DNA of 64,000 nt. It comes from Selaginella tamariscina. Its lineage: Eukaryota; Streptophyta; Lycopodiopsida; Selaginellales; Selaginellaceae. Made by a program: the position numbers and the translations under genes. Below are positions 45,950 through 57,500 of this stretch, piece after piece (within the stretch, counting starts at the first letter, position 1; the number at the start of each line of letters is the position of its first letter). A model generated the notes under the pieces. It searched no databases and was not told where the DNA came from. It saw nothing but the letters and a program-made list of their open reading frames with translations. Where the stretch lies: contig PUQB01000526.1 in assembly GCA_003024785.1 (NCBI GenBank), forward strand, positions 1 to 64,000, in the 5' to 3' direction.

Positions 45950-47699
45950 TGTCATAGTTTTTACTATGACTCCTCTTTACTTTGGACGTTGACTGTTGTT
46001 ACCTACTGTACTATGTTGATAAGCCCTAATGTAAGAAACAGGCCCGCTTAGTGCACTTGGTATCTAGTGATGGTCCGGCCGGGTGTCATTAGGTATTTGC
46101 AAGAAACTCTAGGCGAAGCTAGCACTTCTAGAAAACTCTTACCTTGGTTTTCCGTGTCCCGGTTGGATTAATGGCTAGTTCCGGTGAGTTCGGCATGTCG
46201 GATATGCTTAGAAATACCCCCAGGTTTGACAGGTTAGGGTTTAGGGGTCGATGGATAACTCACCAAGTATTTCCCTCTGGGAATGAGATTTCAGTGCTAG
46301 CCCACTTATGTAAACAGGAAAACAGGGGGGGGGCCTCTGTCACATAAATAAGGTAGTATATAGGAGTGAGGGTTCCTGGGTTCATGACTGAGCTCGTTAC
46401 TCTTCTCCCGGTGCAAGCTCTAGCTTGTGTCGTTAAGGCACAACCCTCTGTTGTGCCGCCCTAACTTCCAGATGCCAGGGGTACGTCCCACCTTCGGGGT
46501 AGCTTACCCTTAACGTTGGCGAATCCATGCCTGGGAGGTCTTGTCGGAATGCACGTTCCAAGAGGCAGAGGTTGAGGCTTGTCTCCAGCCTCCTCCTCCA
46601 CGTCAAGCTAGGTGTAGCACATGGCCAAGCAAGGCACATCCGTGTCCTTGTCCAACTGTGGGCGTGGGATCTTGTTTGACAGGTTCACGTTACTAGTTCC
46701 TGAGGGTTCATTGAGGGGTTCTAGAGTTGGCATTTAGGAGCCACGTTTGTGGCACTTGGTGCAACTCTTGAATCTAAGGGCTATGGCATGATAGCCCACA
46801 TCGGGAAGGCAGTGTCACATGGAGATGTGACACTGGGCTAAACGTCACATGGTACAACGCCTGAGGCACGCCCTTTGGGGTTATGTCATGGGCTTGTCGC
46901 CAAGGGGTTGGATACTCTAGCAAATAGACATGCTTGTGCTTGCACTAGGGTGCTAAGCCTTGGGCATCCGCTCAAGGGAGGTTAGGTCTCATAACTAGGT
47001 GTGCTTTGGCACACTTGGCTAGGGGAGTGTTCTCCTTGGAATTCAAGGGTTGAACAACCTAAGCTGTTAGCAGAGCCCTTTCGTGAGGCACTCGCAAGGT
47101 CATGTGCTTAGGGTTATCCCAAACCTAGCCTTAGGGAGTTTGCTTAGCAGAACACTCGTGTCCGCCTACGGCGCACACTCGTGTCCTCACTAAGTACTAG
47201 CCCTAGGTCTAGGGTATAACTTGGCCACTCAAACCCTTAGGGGTTAGTCGTGGTTCAGGGTACCCCTTGTCGCCCTAAAGGGGTTGTACTCCCGGATGAG
47301 GGTGATTCCTCAAGGGGTAAGTGACGATGCCTTAGCTCTGTCAGGGGTATGTGTGGAACACACGTCTCCTTGATGGGGGTTAGGGCATGAGCCTGTCTAG
47401 GTCTTCTAGGGCAAGACCCTAAGTCAACTAGGGTTATCCCTCAAGGGTTTTGGGGGTAGACACTCTAGGGAGACTTAGGCTAAACCCTAAGTCAACTAGG
47501 GTTATCCCTCAAGGGTTTGGGGGCAGACATTCTAGGGAGACTTAGGCTAAACCCTAAGTCTCCTGTCCACTTGGGCATTAGAGTCTAACCCTAGGGGTCG
47601 TTGGGGTTGTTCTGGGAAACTTAGCGTTGCTCACACAGGGTGATGACGCCAAATGGCCACGTGTTGCCACGTGTTGGCCCTTTGGTTAAAACTCTGACA
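45950..47699 (+). repeat. 3' LTR (1750 bp) of the plus-strand LARD-like element
   Basis: The LTR is almost identical to 40519-42276 throughout. Differences include short indels near 46030, in the G run near 46326, and near 47656, where one CACGTGTTGC unit is missing. Confidence 0.95.
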
Positions 47700-48186
47700 C
47701 ATTGTATGGATATGACCCTAAGTTGCCTAGTGAATTGGGATTATCATCGAATCTGCCACTTGTCGAGGATGCAAAGATGTGGGCTCGACATTTGGATGCT
47801 GTTTTGCCTCTTCTGCATGCAGAGTCTGCTGAACATCTTGGTCGAGCTCAAATGCGGCAGCAATCTTCTTACAATGCACGATATCAAATTCCACCAGATT
47901 TGCTGACAGTGACTTGGTCCTGGTACGTTTTCCCAAGCTGACTGCTGCACTTGGGCTTGCAACTGATTGTTACATAAGTGGCTTGGTCCCTACTGAGTAT
48001 TCCGAAAGGTTGGTTCTCAGATATATCAAGTACAGTTGGTGGGATCTCATGAGGTTGAGATAGTTCACGTGGTTCGAATGAAACAATTTGTAATTCAAGA
48101 CTCATTGAGTACATTTGGTCATACCTTAGATGGCCCAGCTCACACGGATCTAGAACCATTAGATCCATCACCATCTACACAGCTGC
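47700..48186 (+). pseudogene. Integrase C-terminal part of the split gypsy element
   Basis: After the CATTG duplication the + strand resumes with YGYDPKLPSELGLSSNLP, then HLDAVLPLLHAESAEHLGRA and MRQQSSYNARYQIPPDLL, the segment after the integrase core. It continues in other frames towards a short C-terminal module (about 47980-48180: EYSERLVLRYIKY-type text, VGSHEVEIVHVVRMKQFV). Several indels break it. Confidence 0.8.
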
Positions 48187-48200
48187 AGAGGGGAGGATAG
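48187..48200 (+). other. Polypurine tract of the split gypsy element
   Basis: AGAGGGGAGGATAG directly precedes the 3' LTR. Confidence 0.85.
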
Positions 48201-48400
48201 TGTAAGATACTGTATATATATATAACATACAGTATATATGCATGTGTATATACACATGCGTAGTGACACATGGGTGGTGATTTGGCTCCCATGTGTCAGC
48301 ACCACGCATCGCATGTGTGCCACGTGGCAGAGGGTCTCCTGTATATAAGCAGGGTTTTTTTTTTGTAGCTGTGACATTTCTTAATATATTTGCTCTTTCA
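48201..48400 (+). repeat. 3' LTR of the split gypsy element, upstream of the dynein gene
   Basis: This matches 34568-34768, from TGTAAGATACT to TTGCTCTTTCA, with about ten differences and a longer T run. It keeps the G-box palindrome GCCACGTGGC (48319-48328) and the TATA box TATATAAG (48342-48349) on the + strand, the same direction as the dynein gene, whose ATG lies 336 bp downstream. Confidence 0.92.
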
Positions 48401-48736
48401 ATACTTGCCATCCATTGAATAAAATCAAGAATGTTTATTGTTTTTGAATAAAATCAAGAATGTTTATTGTTTTTTCATATTTCATGTGTAATTTTAATAT
48501 AAAAGCTTGGTTTTCTTATGTGTGACGTTACAGGAAAATTCTTATTATTGCTGGCAGGCGATGCTGCCAGAGGACAGGTTTTGCAAACGCGTGCGCCAAG
48601 CAGCGGCGGCGGCTGCCGACGGGCGTAGTTGCAACAGGCACCACGCAAAGAAACCGTCGAACGATTTATTTAATGGTGACATGGCGGCCGCGTGTCCATT
48701 CAGTTGTTTGCCCTAGGAGCGAGAGACGGACAGAAA
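48401..48736 (+). promoter_or_regulatory. Region upstream of the dynein heavy chain gene
   Basis: The first part is AT-rich with a 29-bp tandem duplication (48417-48445 and 48446-48474). From about 48540 the base content rises and includes GGCGGCGGCTGCCGACGGGC (48604-48623). An in-frame stop (TGA, 48677-48679) precedes the chosen start. No TATA box is obvious between 48475 and 48736. The 5' UTR and native promoter probably lie here. Confidence 0.45.
48417..48474. repeat. 29-bp tandem duplication
   Basis: The unit GAATAAAATCAAGAATGTTT plus ATTGTTTTT occurs twice in a row without change. Confidence 0.95.
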
Positions 48737-51561
48737 ATGAGGGCTCCTCAGCCTCGTCCGAGACGTAAGCGTTCGTTCCCCCATAGGAGAAGGAGGCTAC
48801 TGTATTGTAACGAGTGACTCTTTTTGCTCGCGCAGCAGCTAAAGGCAGCAGCTCCGAGGCCGAAGATGACGACGTCAAGGGGAAGAAGCGCCTCGCTTCC
48901 ACGGTATTATCTTCCTATGACTTCGTACAGTCATTCATTGTATCAAAATAATTATGCAGGCGTTCTTGGAAGAGGAAAGCGTCGTCGATCCAAAAGTCAT
49001 GGTTCCCTATGTCACCAAAGTTGGGGAGGTGCCACGTAAAGTTCAAGTGGAAAGGTGACCTGCACACCCGTGTCATGGATAGCTAAATAATCTCTCGTTC
49101 TCCTTGTTTCAGGAAGAAGCGGCTTTATGCTATACAAGATATTGGTCAGTTGCTGGCTGCCGAAGGCCTGGAAGACCTTGATCTGGGAAGCCAGTTTGGT
49201 AAATTGCCATTGTACTGGTTTGACAATACAGACTTTGAAACTAGGCTTCCATCCCACTGGTGAGCTAACTTCTGTTTTTTTGCAATATATGTAATGCTTA
49301 GTGTATATAATATGGCTGTTGGTGTAGGGTGGACAAAGTATCCAAAGTTGCTGCCCAAGCGGCCTTTGTCAATTATGAAGGGAAATGCTTGTGGAAAAGC
49401 TGCTTGGTTGTAGACTATGATGAAGCTGCAGATACGTATCTTGTCCAGTGGAATGACACTGGACATACATCATGGTTACCAAGGTGATGTGGCATTTATT
49501 TCGTCCTGTGCCATCTACTTACATACTTGTATACAGGATTCAGGTCCACTTCAAAGCAGAAGACCCCTTCCTGTTTACCAAGCGTGTGGTTGCTGCGTGT
49601 AAGCTGCGTGACGAAATTGATGCGCTCATTGTATGTTGCGTTTACTCATTCGCATCTTCTTAAAGCTTTTGCATTGCATCTCGCAGAAATACAACGTTTT
49701 TGTGAAGAACATGCCAGTTGATGACATGCCTCGCCTCGTGAAGACCAGGAAAGCAGGATACGCAGCCTGGCATTTAACACCAAGGGTTTGCAGGAGCGGA
49801 ATTTGGACGTTGCGTACAGAATAGAGGAGATCAACCTGGATTATGCTCAAGCTATGAACAAGATGATTTTCGACGAGAGCCTGATGAAGAAGCCTACGTC
49901 TTGCAAGGATTTCATCCTACCGCTTGATATGGAGTTCCCAGAGAAGACTCGTCCACCACCAGTTCCACTGTAAGTGCTTGTGCTTGCATGCATGGGGACT
50001 TATAGATATGCTCAGGTTTGGGTGCATTCGAGTTCCGGAGTATGATTTTGAGAAAAGGTGCAGCGAGTTTCACTTCTCATCATGTCTGACTAAGCCGGAA
50101 GTAATTGTTGCCACCGTCAAGGTCAGGGCAGAATGCAGGAAAGTGCTCAATATGTCTCTTCTGAACACTCACTACAACAAGAGCTTACGGCTGGATGAGT
50201 TTGAACAAATGCAATCTCAAATGATAGAGCAGACCTCGGTCCATCTACGGGACAGGTAGTTAAGTTAGAGGATGACGTTGTGATTTTTGAAAATGCTCTT
50301 TTTCTTTCAGTTGGACGACATTGCTCAAGAATATTGTGCGTAGTGCTTTCAAGGATGTTGGTAAAGGGTGGTTCAACATTCGGGAACATAGTATGGACGC
50401 TTATCAGTGCAGCAAGATGAAGCGGTTTCTTCACATGGTCCAGTATATGATGGAGGACTCCATACGCTTTTTGGTTGAAGACGCGCTCGCAGTGTATTGC
50501 AAGTTTGTGGAAAGATTTTGTGGCAATCCTATAGTGGATGTAGTGAATCCGGACACTGTGACTACCATCTGGCCTGCAAATGACTACGGGGTTGGTCTTA
50601 CTTCACCCTTTCCTTGCTCTCCTTGCATGTTCACGTACATTTGTTTTCGTGCAGGTTATCAAGAAACCTCCTCTTTTCACACTTGAGCTTCTCAACGTGG
50701 AAGGAGGGAAGTTTGACTACAACATAGCCTTGGTAAACTTTGAAGAGGTTATCTGTAAATCCTTTGATGCGGCGGTTTTGTCATTACAAGCTATCCCAAC
50801 TGTGGAGCCGGCCATCATGGAAAAGCTATTCTGGAGCAAAATTCCAGCCATCAGTTGTGTCCATTTGCTGGAGCCTAAAGTTCAGCGGCTGAGGTCGAGA
50901 GTAGAGGTAAGTTGATGTCTACACTGGTTGACGCTTTACAACAAGTGAACTCTGAGACAGTTGAATAGGGTCTTTTCAGGCTGCTGTGAAAAAGGCAACA
51001 AGCTTAGCAAGGGCATATCTGGACAAGTACATCGTTCATGAGCCATTGCTTCAACTAGAGATGCCAAAATACAAAACAGAACTGGAAGGCAGGAAGCCTC
51101 CACTCAAGGACTTGCTCGCTGAGGTGCAGAAACACAGAGTAGACCAGGAGGAGTTAGAGACCAGGTAACTAAATCCGCTGTTCAGACTTCTTATAGTTTT
51201 GTACTGTGGGACCTTACTGGACACAGGATACCGTCAACCATTGCATTTGGCCCATTCACTGTCTCCTGCAAAAAGGTGCGGACTATTTGGTGAACAAGAA
51301 AGCACAGCTTATTGAACTAGGTGCGTACATAGTGCATGTGTATGCTAAGGTCTCCTGAGATATTTTTTTGCTGCAGTGTTCAGTTTAATAACAGCCACGC
51401 CCAGAGCAATGGCCCAGACTGTGAATGGGAAATTTGAAGAGAGGGAAAAACAGCTAAGGATAAAGACAAAGACCCCAGAAGAAGTTGCCTCTCAGCGTGA
51501 ATTCATAGCCACTCTTCCCATGAAGATTGTGGAGCTTAAGCAAGAAATTGACTCAACCGAG
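48737..51561 (+). other. Dynein heavy chain: N-terminal tail (exons 1-13)
   Basis: Exons: 48737-48764, 48836-48903, 48960-49054, 49113-49259, 49328-49483, 49537-49630, 49687-49969, 50016-50255, 50311-50590, 50655-50906, 50980-51164, 51227-51320, 51377-51561. All have GT-AG borders. Landmarks are [18 protein letters not shown] (49114-49167), a YLVQW...SWLP segment (about 49438-49480), [17 protein letters not shown] (about 49796-49846) and [16 protein letters not shown] (about 50364-50406). The tail binds intermediate and light chains and docks the motor on the doublet. A base is missing in T3 at 49773-49775 and another near G2 at 51280-51281; with one base restored at each place, exon lengths and phases agree. 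Confidence 0.8.
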
Positions 51562-54500
51562 GTGATAACTCTGGTATCCTATGGATAACCTGATTTTGTT
51601 GTTCCTTCGCTGTCTTGCAGGTCTATTACAATGCACTTGATGAGCTGAGCTACAACCTTACCGACATTGATTTCTCTTTGAGGTGGACATGCATGGCATG
51701 GCCTTCCAGGCTTGAGAAGCAAATCGAAAAGACGGAGAAGACACTGGCTGCTGATATGGAACGGTACCAACGGGAGATGGAAGAGCAGCAAATTGCCTTT
51801 CTCGGGACCATGGACACATTAGAGAATGTGGTTGGTGGGTTCAAACAGTACGAAAAGCTTGAGGAGGTATGTTCCACACTGTTGGTTAAGTGGAAATAAA
51901 AAGAAACACTGTGCTTGTACAGTCGGAAATGGTCTCGGGTGAAGCTCGGAAGGTCCATGTCCAGCTCAAAAAAGCTGAGGAGTTATCGCGCTTATTTAAT
52001 TCGAGAGAGCTTCTTTTTGGGGTTCCAACTACAGACTACAGTCGCGTGAGGAGGACTGTGGAGGCCTTTGAACCTTTCCATTACCTATGGACTTCTGCTG
52101 ATGACTGGAAACGGAGTTATCAGAGCTGGATGAACGACGGGTTTACAACACTGGATGCTGATCATGTTGAAAGAAGTGTTACTGGCTGGTGGAAAGGCCT
52201 GTTCAAAACCAACCGGGTTTTCACACAGAAAGAGCTTCCTGTGTGCGCAGCAAATTGTGAGGAGACTCGTGGGCAGGTACGATTGAACGAATCTAATTCT
52301 CATCTTAAATTAACTTAAACATTTCACCCGTTATTATATATAAATTGTGTAGGTTGGTGAATTTCGTCCCTACGTTCCATTAATACAAGCCCTTCGAACC
52401 CCAGGCATGAGAGACCGACACTGGGACCAGCTGACTGCCGAGCTGAAAATGGATCTTCACATGACTCCGGATTTCAACTTGAAGAAGGCCATTGGAATGG
52501 GCCTCCTTGATCACCTGGATATCATACAACAAGTTGCTGATGTTGCTAGCAAAGAGTATGGAATAGAGGTTGCTCTCCTTAAGACGGAGGAAGACTGGAA
52601 AGAAGCTTATCTGCAGGTTACCCAACTCTTTCTCCTTTCTTTCTTAATAGCTGAACCGGGTGTGGTTCTTGCAGGTGATGGAGTACAAGGAGACAGGCAC
52701 GTACATTGTGAAAGTGGACGAGTCAGTGCTGCAGCAACTCGATGATCACATAGCAATGGCCCAGTCCATGAGCTTCTCCCCATTTAAGAAGCCGTTTGAA
52801 GATAAAATTGCCAAATGGGAGTCACAACTTGTACTCATGTCTGACCTACTTGATGAGTGGTTTGCATTGCAAAGGCAGTGGATGTATTTGGAGCCTATAT
52901 TCAGCAGTCCTGACATTCAAACTCAGCTCCCTATAGAAAGCAAGCGATTCAACACTGTCAACACCATCTGGCGAAAAGCTCTTGGTCAAGCCAAGCAGAC
53001 ACCTCACATGATGACAATGTGCACAAGCAGGAAGCTATACGAGCAGTTCAAAGATTCTAACAAGGTACAACAAAAAAAAACTGAGAACTGACTGGCTACC
53101 TGCTAACTGGTTTTGTTTCAAACAGCTCATTGACTTAGTCCAAAAGGGACTTGCTGATTACTTGGAAACAAAGCGTCTTGCATTCAGTCGCTTTTTCTTT
53201 CTATCGAATGATGAGCTGCTGCAAATCTTATCCCAGGCAAAGAATCCACTGGCTGTCCAGCCACACTTGCGCAAGTGCTTTGAAGCAATTGCTGAGCTGG
53301 ATTTTAAGAAGGATATGGAGATAACAGCAATGAACTCCGCCGAGGGAGAGAAGGTTAACAAACAAATGCATTCTCTCTCTCAACCTCTGGTTGGATTTTA
53401 CAAGGTATATGATACAGGTTCCTTTTGCAACGTCAATGCATCCGCTGGGGAATGTAGAGGTGTGGCTTTCTGAAGTTGAGAAAAGAATGAAAGAAGCTTT
53501 ACTTAACCAGGTGTGCATGTGTGCGCGCGCGCGCGTGCACGAGCGTGTGTGTGTGCAGGAACTATCTCGTTATTGGTCTTCACTATGTGGTGGCAGATCC
53601 GGCTTTCACTTGCTGCGTACAAAACTAGCGTCAGAACTGATTGGGTTCAAGTTTGGCCCGGTCAAGTAGTGCTATGTGGAAGTTCCTTCTACTGGACACA
53701 ACAGGTGGAAAATGCAATAAATCAAGGAAACCTGCAAGAATACTTTACGAACGTACAGGCAAGCAGTCGAGTCTATAGTCCTCCACTCGTTTGTCTCATG
53801 CATACATTACATTAAACAGGTTGAGCAGTTGATGGCTCTAACTGACCTTGTGCGGAAGCCTCTGTCAGCCCTTGCCAGGCTAACACTAGGAGCTCTTATT
53901 GTCATTGACGTTCATGCTCGTGACGTGACCCAGAAGCTCATTGATGAAAATGTAGGTCTCCAGTATAAACTAGCATGTTTGTTCTGAATTCTTAGATTTC
54001 AGGTGAAGGCAGTGACCGACTTTGAATGGGTTAGCCAACTACGTTACTATTGGGAGAACGAGGGTATCTATGTAAAAATGGTCCAGGCATCTCTTCCCTA
54101 CGGTTACGAGTACCTGGGGAACACGCCACGGCTTGTTATCACACCTTTAACCGATAGATGCTATATGACACTGATGGGAGCTTTGCACTTGAACTTGGGA
54201 GGTGCTCCTGCGGGTCCTGCTGGAACTGGAAAGACGGAGACTACCAAAGACCTGGCAAAAGTAAACTCCTCACCATCCTCTATCCCATGTTCTCTATATA
54301 TACAATGGAGCTCTCTCATGCAGGCCTTAGCCAAGCAGTGCGTTGTCTTCAATTGCTCTGATGGTCTCGACTACTTAGCTATGGGCAAGTTTTTTAAAGG
54401 CCTTGCCAGCAGCGGAGCATGGGCTTGTTTTGATGAATTCAATCGAATTGATTTAGAAGTGCTGTCAGTGGTTGCTCAGCAAATTCTAACAATTCAGCTG

Positions 54501-57500
54501 GCTATACAGCAGAAACTGAAACGATTTATTTTTGAGGACACGGAGATTTCACTGGATCCATCGTGTTCTGTTTATATAACAATGAACCCCGGGTAAGTAC
54601 ATGTACACATACCTGTCCAGAGTGGGCGTACTAAGGTTGTCTTGTCTGCTCATCAGCTATGCAGGAAGATCGGAGCTACCGGACAATCTCAAGGCACTGT
54701 TCAGGCCTTGCGCTATGATGGTTCCTAACTATGAGTTAATTGGTGAAATAAGCTTGTTTTCCTTTGGTTTTCGACGGGCCAAGAATCTGGCGAGGAAGAT
54801 GGTTGCAACGTTTAAGCTCTGCTCAGAACAGCTCTCCTCACAGGTGCTTCTCTTTCTCTTCCCTCTTGTTACTTGGGCGTCTCATCTCTTTGGTTTGTTG
54901 AAGGATCATTATGACTACGGGATGAGGGCCGTCAAAAGTGTTATAGTTGCCGCTGGTAACTTGAAGCGAACGTATCCTGATGAAGACGAGGACGTACTGC
55001 TTTTGTGTGGCTTGAGAGATGTAAATGTCCCCAAGTTCCTCAGCCAGGACCTTCCTTTGTTTTCTGGTATTATTACGGACTTGTTTCCTGGAGTTGAACC
55101 ACCGGAAATATCCTATGTGGACCTTCTTGATGCTTTAGCAAGAGCATCTGTGGAGCTGAACATCCAGCCAGTCCCAGCTTTCACGAACAAGGTGCGTAGA
55201 TAAGTTGGCCCATTCCCTTGTGCTGACATATCTTATAATGCATGCATGCATGTACGCAGCTTTGTGCCGGTAATGCATGTGTATAGATATAAAACTGACA
55301 CACGTGCAGGCACACATTTGATTTACGAGGAGCTGTTTGTGTCAGGTGATTCAATTGTACGAAACTACCATAGTGAGGCACGGCCTCATGTTGGTGGGGC
55401 CGACTGGAGCTGGTAAAACTATGTGCTATCGATCCCTTTCGATGGCGATGACAACCCTGGAAAAGGAGGGATCCACCAAGTATAAGAAGGTGGATGGGGG
55501 GAGGCAACCCTAGATATTATTTATTCACGTGCTTAATGTGGCAGGTTCAAATTGTGTGTTTGAATCCAAAGTCCATTACAATGGGCCAGCTCTATGGCGA
55601 CTTTGACGAAAACACTCACGAGTGGACGGATGGGGTTCTAGCCTGTTACATGCGCTATTTAGCCGAGGACTCGTCTCAAGACAAGAAGTGGCTCATGTTC
55701 GATGGTCCCGTGGACGCAGTTTGGATTGAAAATATGGTACGTGCGAAATAATGTGAGCCTTGCATTATGATGTAACATGATAGTGGTGCGAGTGGCAGAA
55801 CACTGTCCTAGACGACAACAAGAAGCTATGCCTGGTGAGTGGAGAAATCATTCAGCTAACGCCAACTATGACAATGATGTTCGAGGTAGAAGACTTAGCT
55901 GTGGCTTCACCGGCTACTGTAAGCAGATGTGGAATGATATACATGGAGCCCACTGCTAGGGGTTTTGATCCTCTTCTACAGTCGTGGCTCCAAAGGCTCG
56001 CTCCAGCCATAAAAGCTCACAGCGACAACCTGTCGCTCCTCTTTAATAGTGTTGTTGCTCATGTGCTCAAGTACTTGAAAAAGAACCTGAAGCAGACTGT
56101 AGCCACAACGGAGGACAATCTTGTTCTCAGTTTGTTCAATGTGATGGACAGCATGGTGGTACCCTATGTTAAAGACATAGGACAGGAGCTCAACGATGAA
56201 GAGAAGGAGCGGTTGCCACAGGTGGGCTGCATTTCTTGTGCTGACTGGCAAGTAATTATAACCGCATGCCTTGACAGATAATTGAGCCTCTCTTCATCTA
56301 CTCGTGCATATGGTCCATCGGCGTGACGTGCGATAACGATGGACGAATCAAGTTTGACAATCAGCTTAGGGCCTTGCTCGCTCAACATCCTGTACAGAAA
56401 GCTCCTCCGGTCGAGATGGATGTGTTCTCATATCATTTCAATCATTTGAGCATGGAGTGGGTGAACTGGATGGATACCATTCCCAAGTACGTGTGCAATC
56501 CAGACAAGCCCTTCTCCGAGCTTATTGTGCCAACTGTGGACTCAGTGCGATCGAAGTTCATAATAAGTACGCTGCTGAAGATTGGGAAGCACGTGCTGTG
56601 TGTTGGTGAGACAGGCACGGGTAAGACGCTGGTGATGCAAGACCAGCTGCTCAATCACATGGACGCGGCATTCATTCCCATAATCATCAACTTCTCTGCA
56701 AGAACAAGCGCCAACCAGACGCAAGACTTGATAGATTCAAAGACTGAGAAGAGGAGAAAAGGAGTGTTTGGCCCACCAATCAACAAGAAGTACGTCATCT
56801 TTGTGGACGATGTGAACATGCCGCAAAGGGAAAAGTACTTTGCACAGCCACCAATAGAAATACTTCGTCAGTGGATGGATCACAAGGGCTGGTACGACCG
56901 AAAGCCTCCCTGTGCCTTTCGCACTCTCATCGAGATCCAGTTTGTTGGCTGCATGGGGCCTCCCGGCGGAGGAAGAAACCCCGTCACCAACAGGTTCTTG
57001 CGCCACTTCAATTTCTTGTCTTTCAACGATATGTCGGACGAGAGCTTAATGCTCATCTTCTCCACCATTCTCACCTCCACCCTGCGCCAAAAGTTTGTTG
57101 GGGACGTCCATGACTGTGGGGGCCCATTGTTGCTGCCAGCATAGACGTGTACAACACCATACGCCGGGAACTGTTGCCAACTCCTTCCAAGTCCCACTAC
57201 ACCTTCAACCTTAGAGATCTTAGCAAGACTGTTCAAAGGGGTACTCCGTGCTGAACCGCAGCAATGCAAACGTGTGAATTCCATTATCACCATCTGGTTA
57301 CACGAGGCAATGCGGGTCTTCCAGGTAAACAGACACCTACATCACCTCCAGCTTTTCATTCTGATCCCAATGCACGCAGGACCGTCTCATTAACGACGAA
57401 GACCGCAGCTGGTTTTCCAATTTACTGGACAGCCTTCTCAAGAAGCACTTTGATGTCCAATGGAGCGATGTTGTGAAAAGGGAGCGCCTTGTGTTTGCAG

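Larger units (their letters stand above)
40519..47699 (+). mobile_element. LARD-like long-LTR retrotransposon, plus strand, structurally complete
   Basis: The 5' LTR is 40519-42276, the PBS 42279-42290, the interior 42277-45949, the PPT 45936-45949 and the 3' LTR 45950-47699. The perfect 5-bp target duplication CATTG flanks it (40514-40518 and 47700-47704). The two LTRs differ by only a few small changes, so the insertion is young. The interior (3.67 kb) holds no gag or pol on either strand, so the element is non-autonomous. It interrupts the integrase gene of the older gypsy element, and the reading of that gene resumes directly after the duplication. Confidence 0.96.
34568..48400 (+). mobile_element. 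Ty3/gypsy retrotransposon, about 4.9 kb, split by two later insertions
   Basis: Terminal LTRs of 200-201 bp lie at 34568-34768 and 48201-48400. The 4-bp word ATAC stands on both outer sides (34564-34567 and 48401-48404). Between the LTRs, in + strand order, come gag, protease, RT, RNase H and integrase, which is the Ty3/gypsy order. Removing the solo LTR (37623-39345) and the LARD-like element (40519-47699) with their 5-bp duplications leaves about 4.9 kb, a normal size for a compact gypsy element. Several frameshifts make it inactive. It lies directly upstream of the dynein gene. Confidence 0.93.

Noticed and set aside
48507..48716. Frame of 69 codons upstream of the dynein ATG as an N-terminal extension
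   Set aside because: It is in another frame and stops before the dynein start; a TGA at 48677-48679 closes the dynein frame upstream.
53511..53596. Extra coding exon (frame running to about 53669)
   Set aside because: The family sequence resumes only at 53597 after GGCAG. The frame through the CG run and ELSRYWSS does not match a dynein linker and ends in a stop.
55135..55507. Minus-strand frames of 60-108 codons over the long dynein intron and AAA2
   Set aside because: They are antisense to a well-supported exon (GPTGAGKT P-loop) and to a low-complexity intron.
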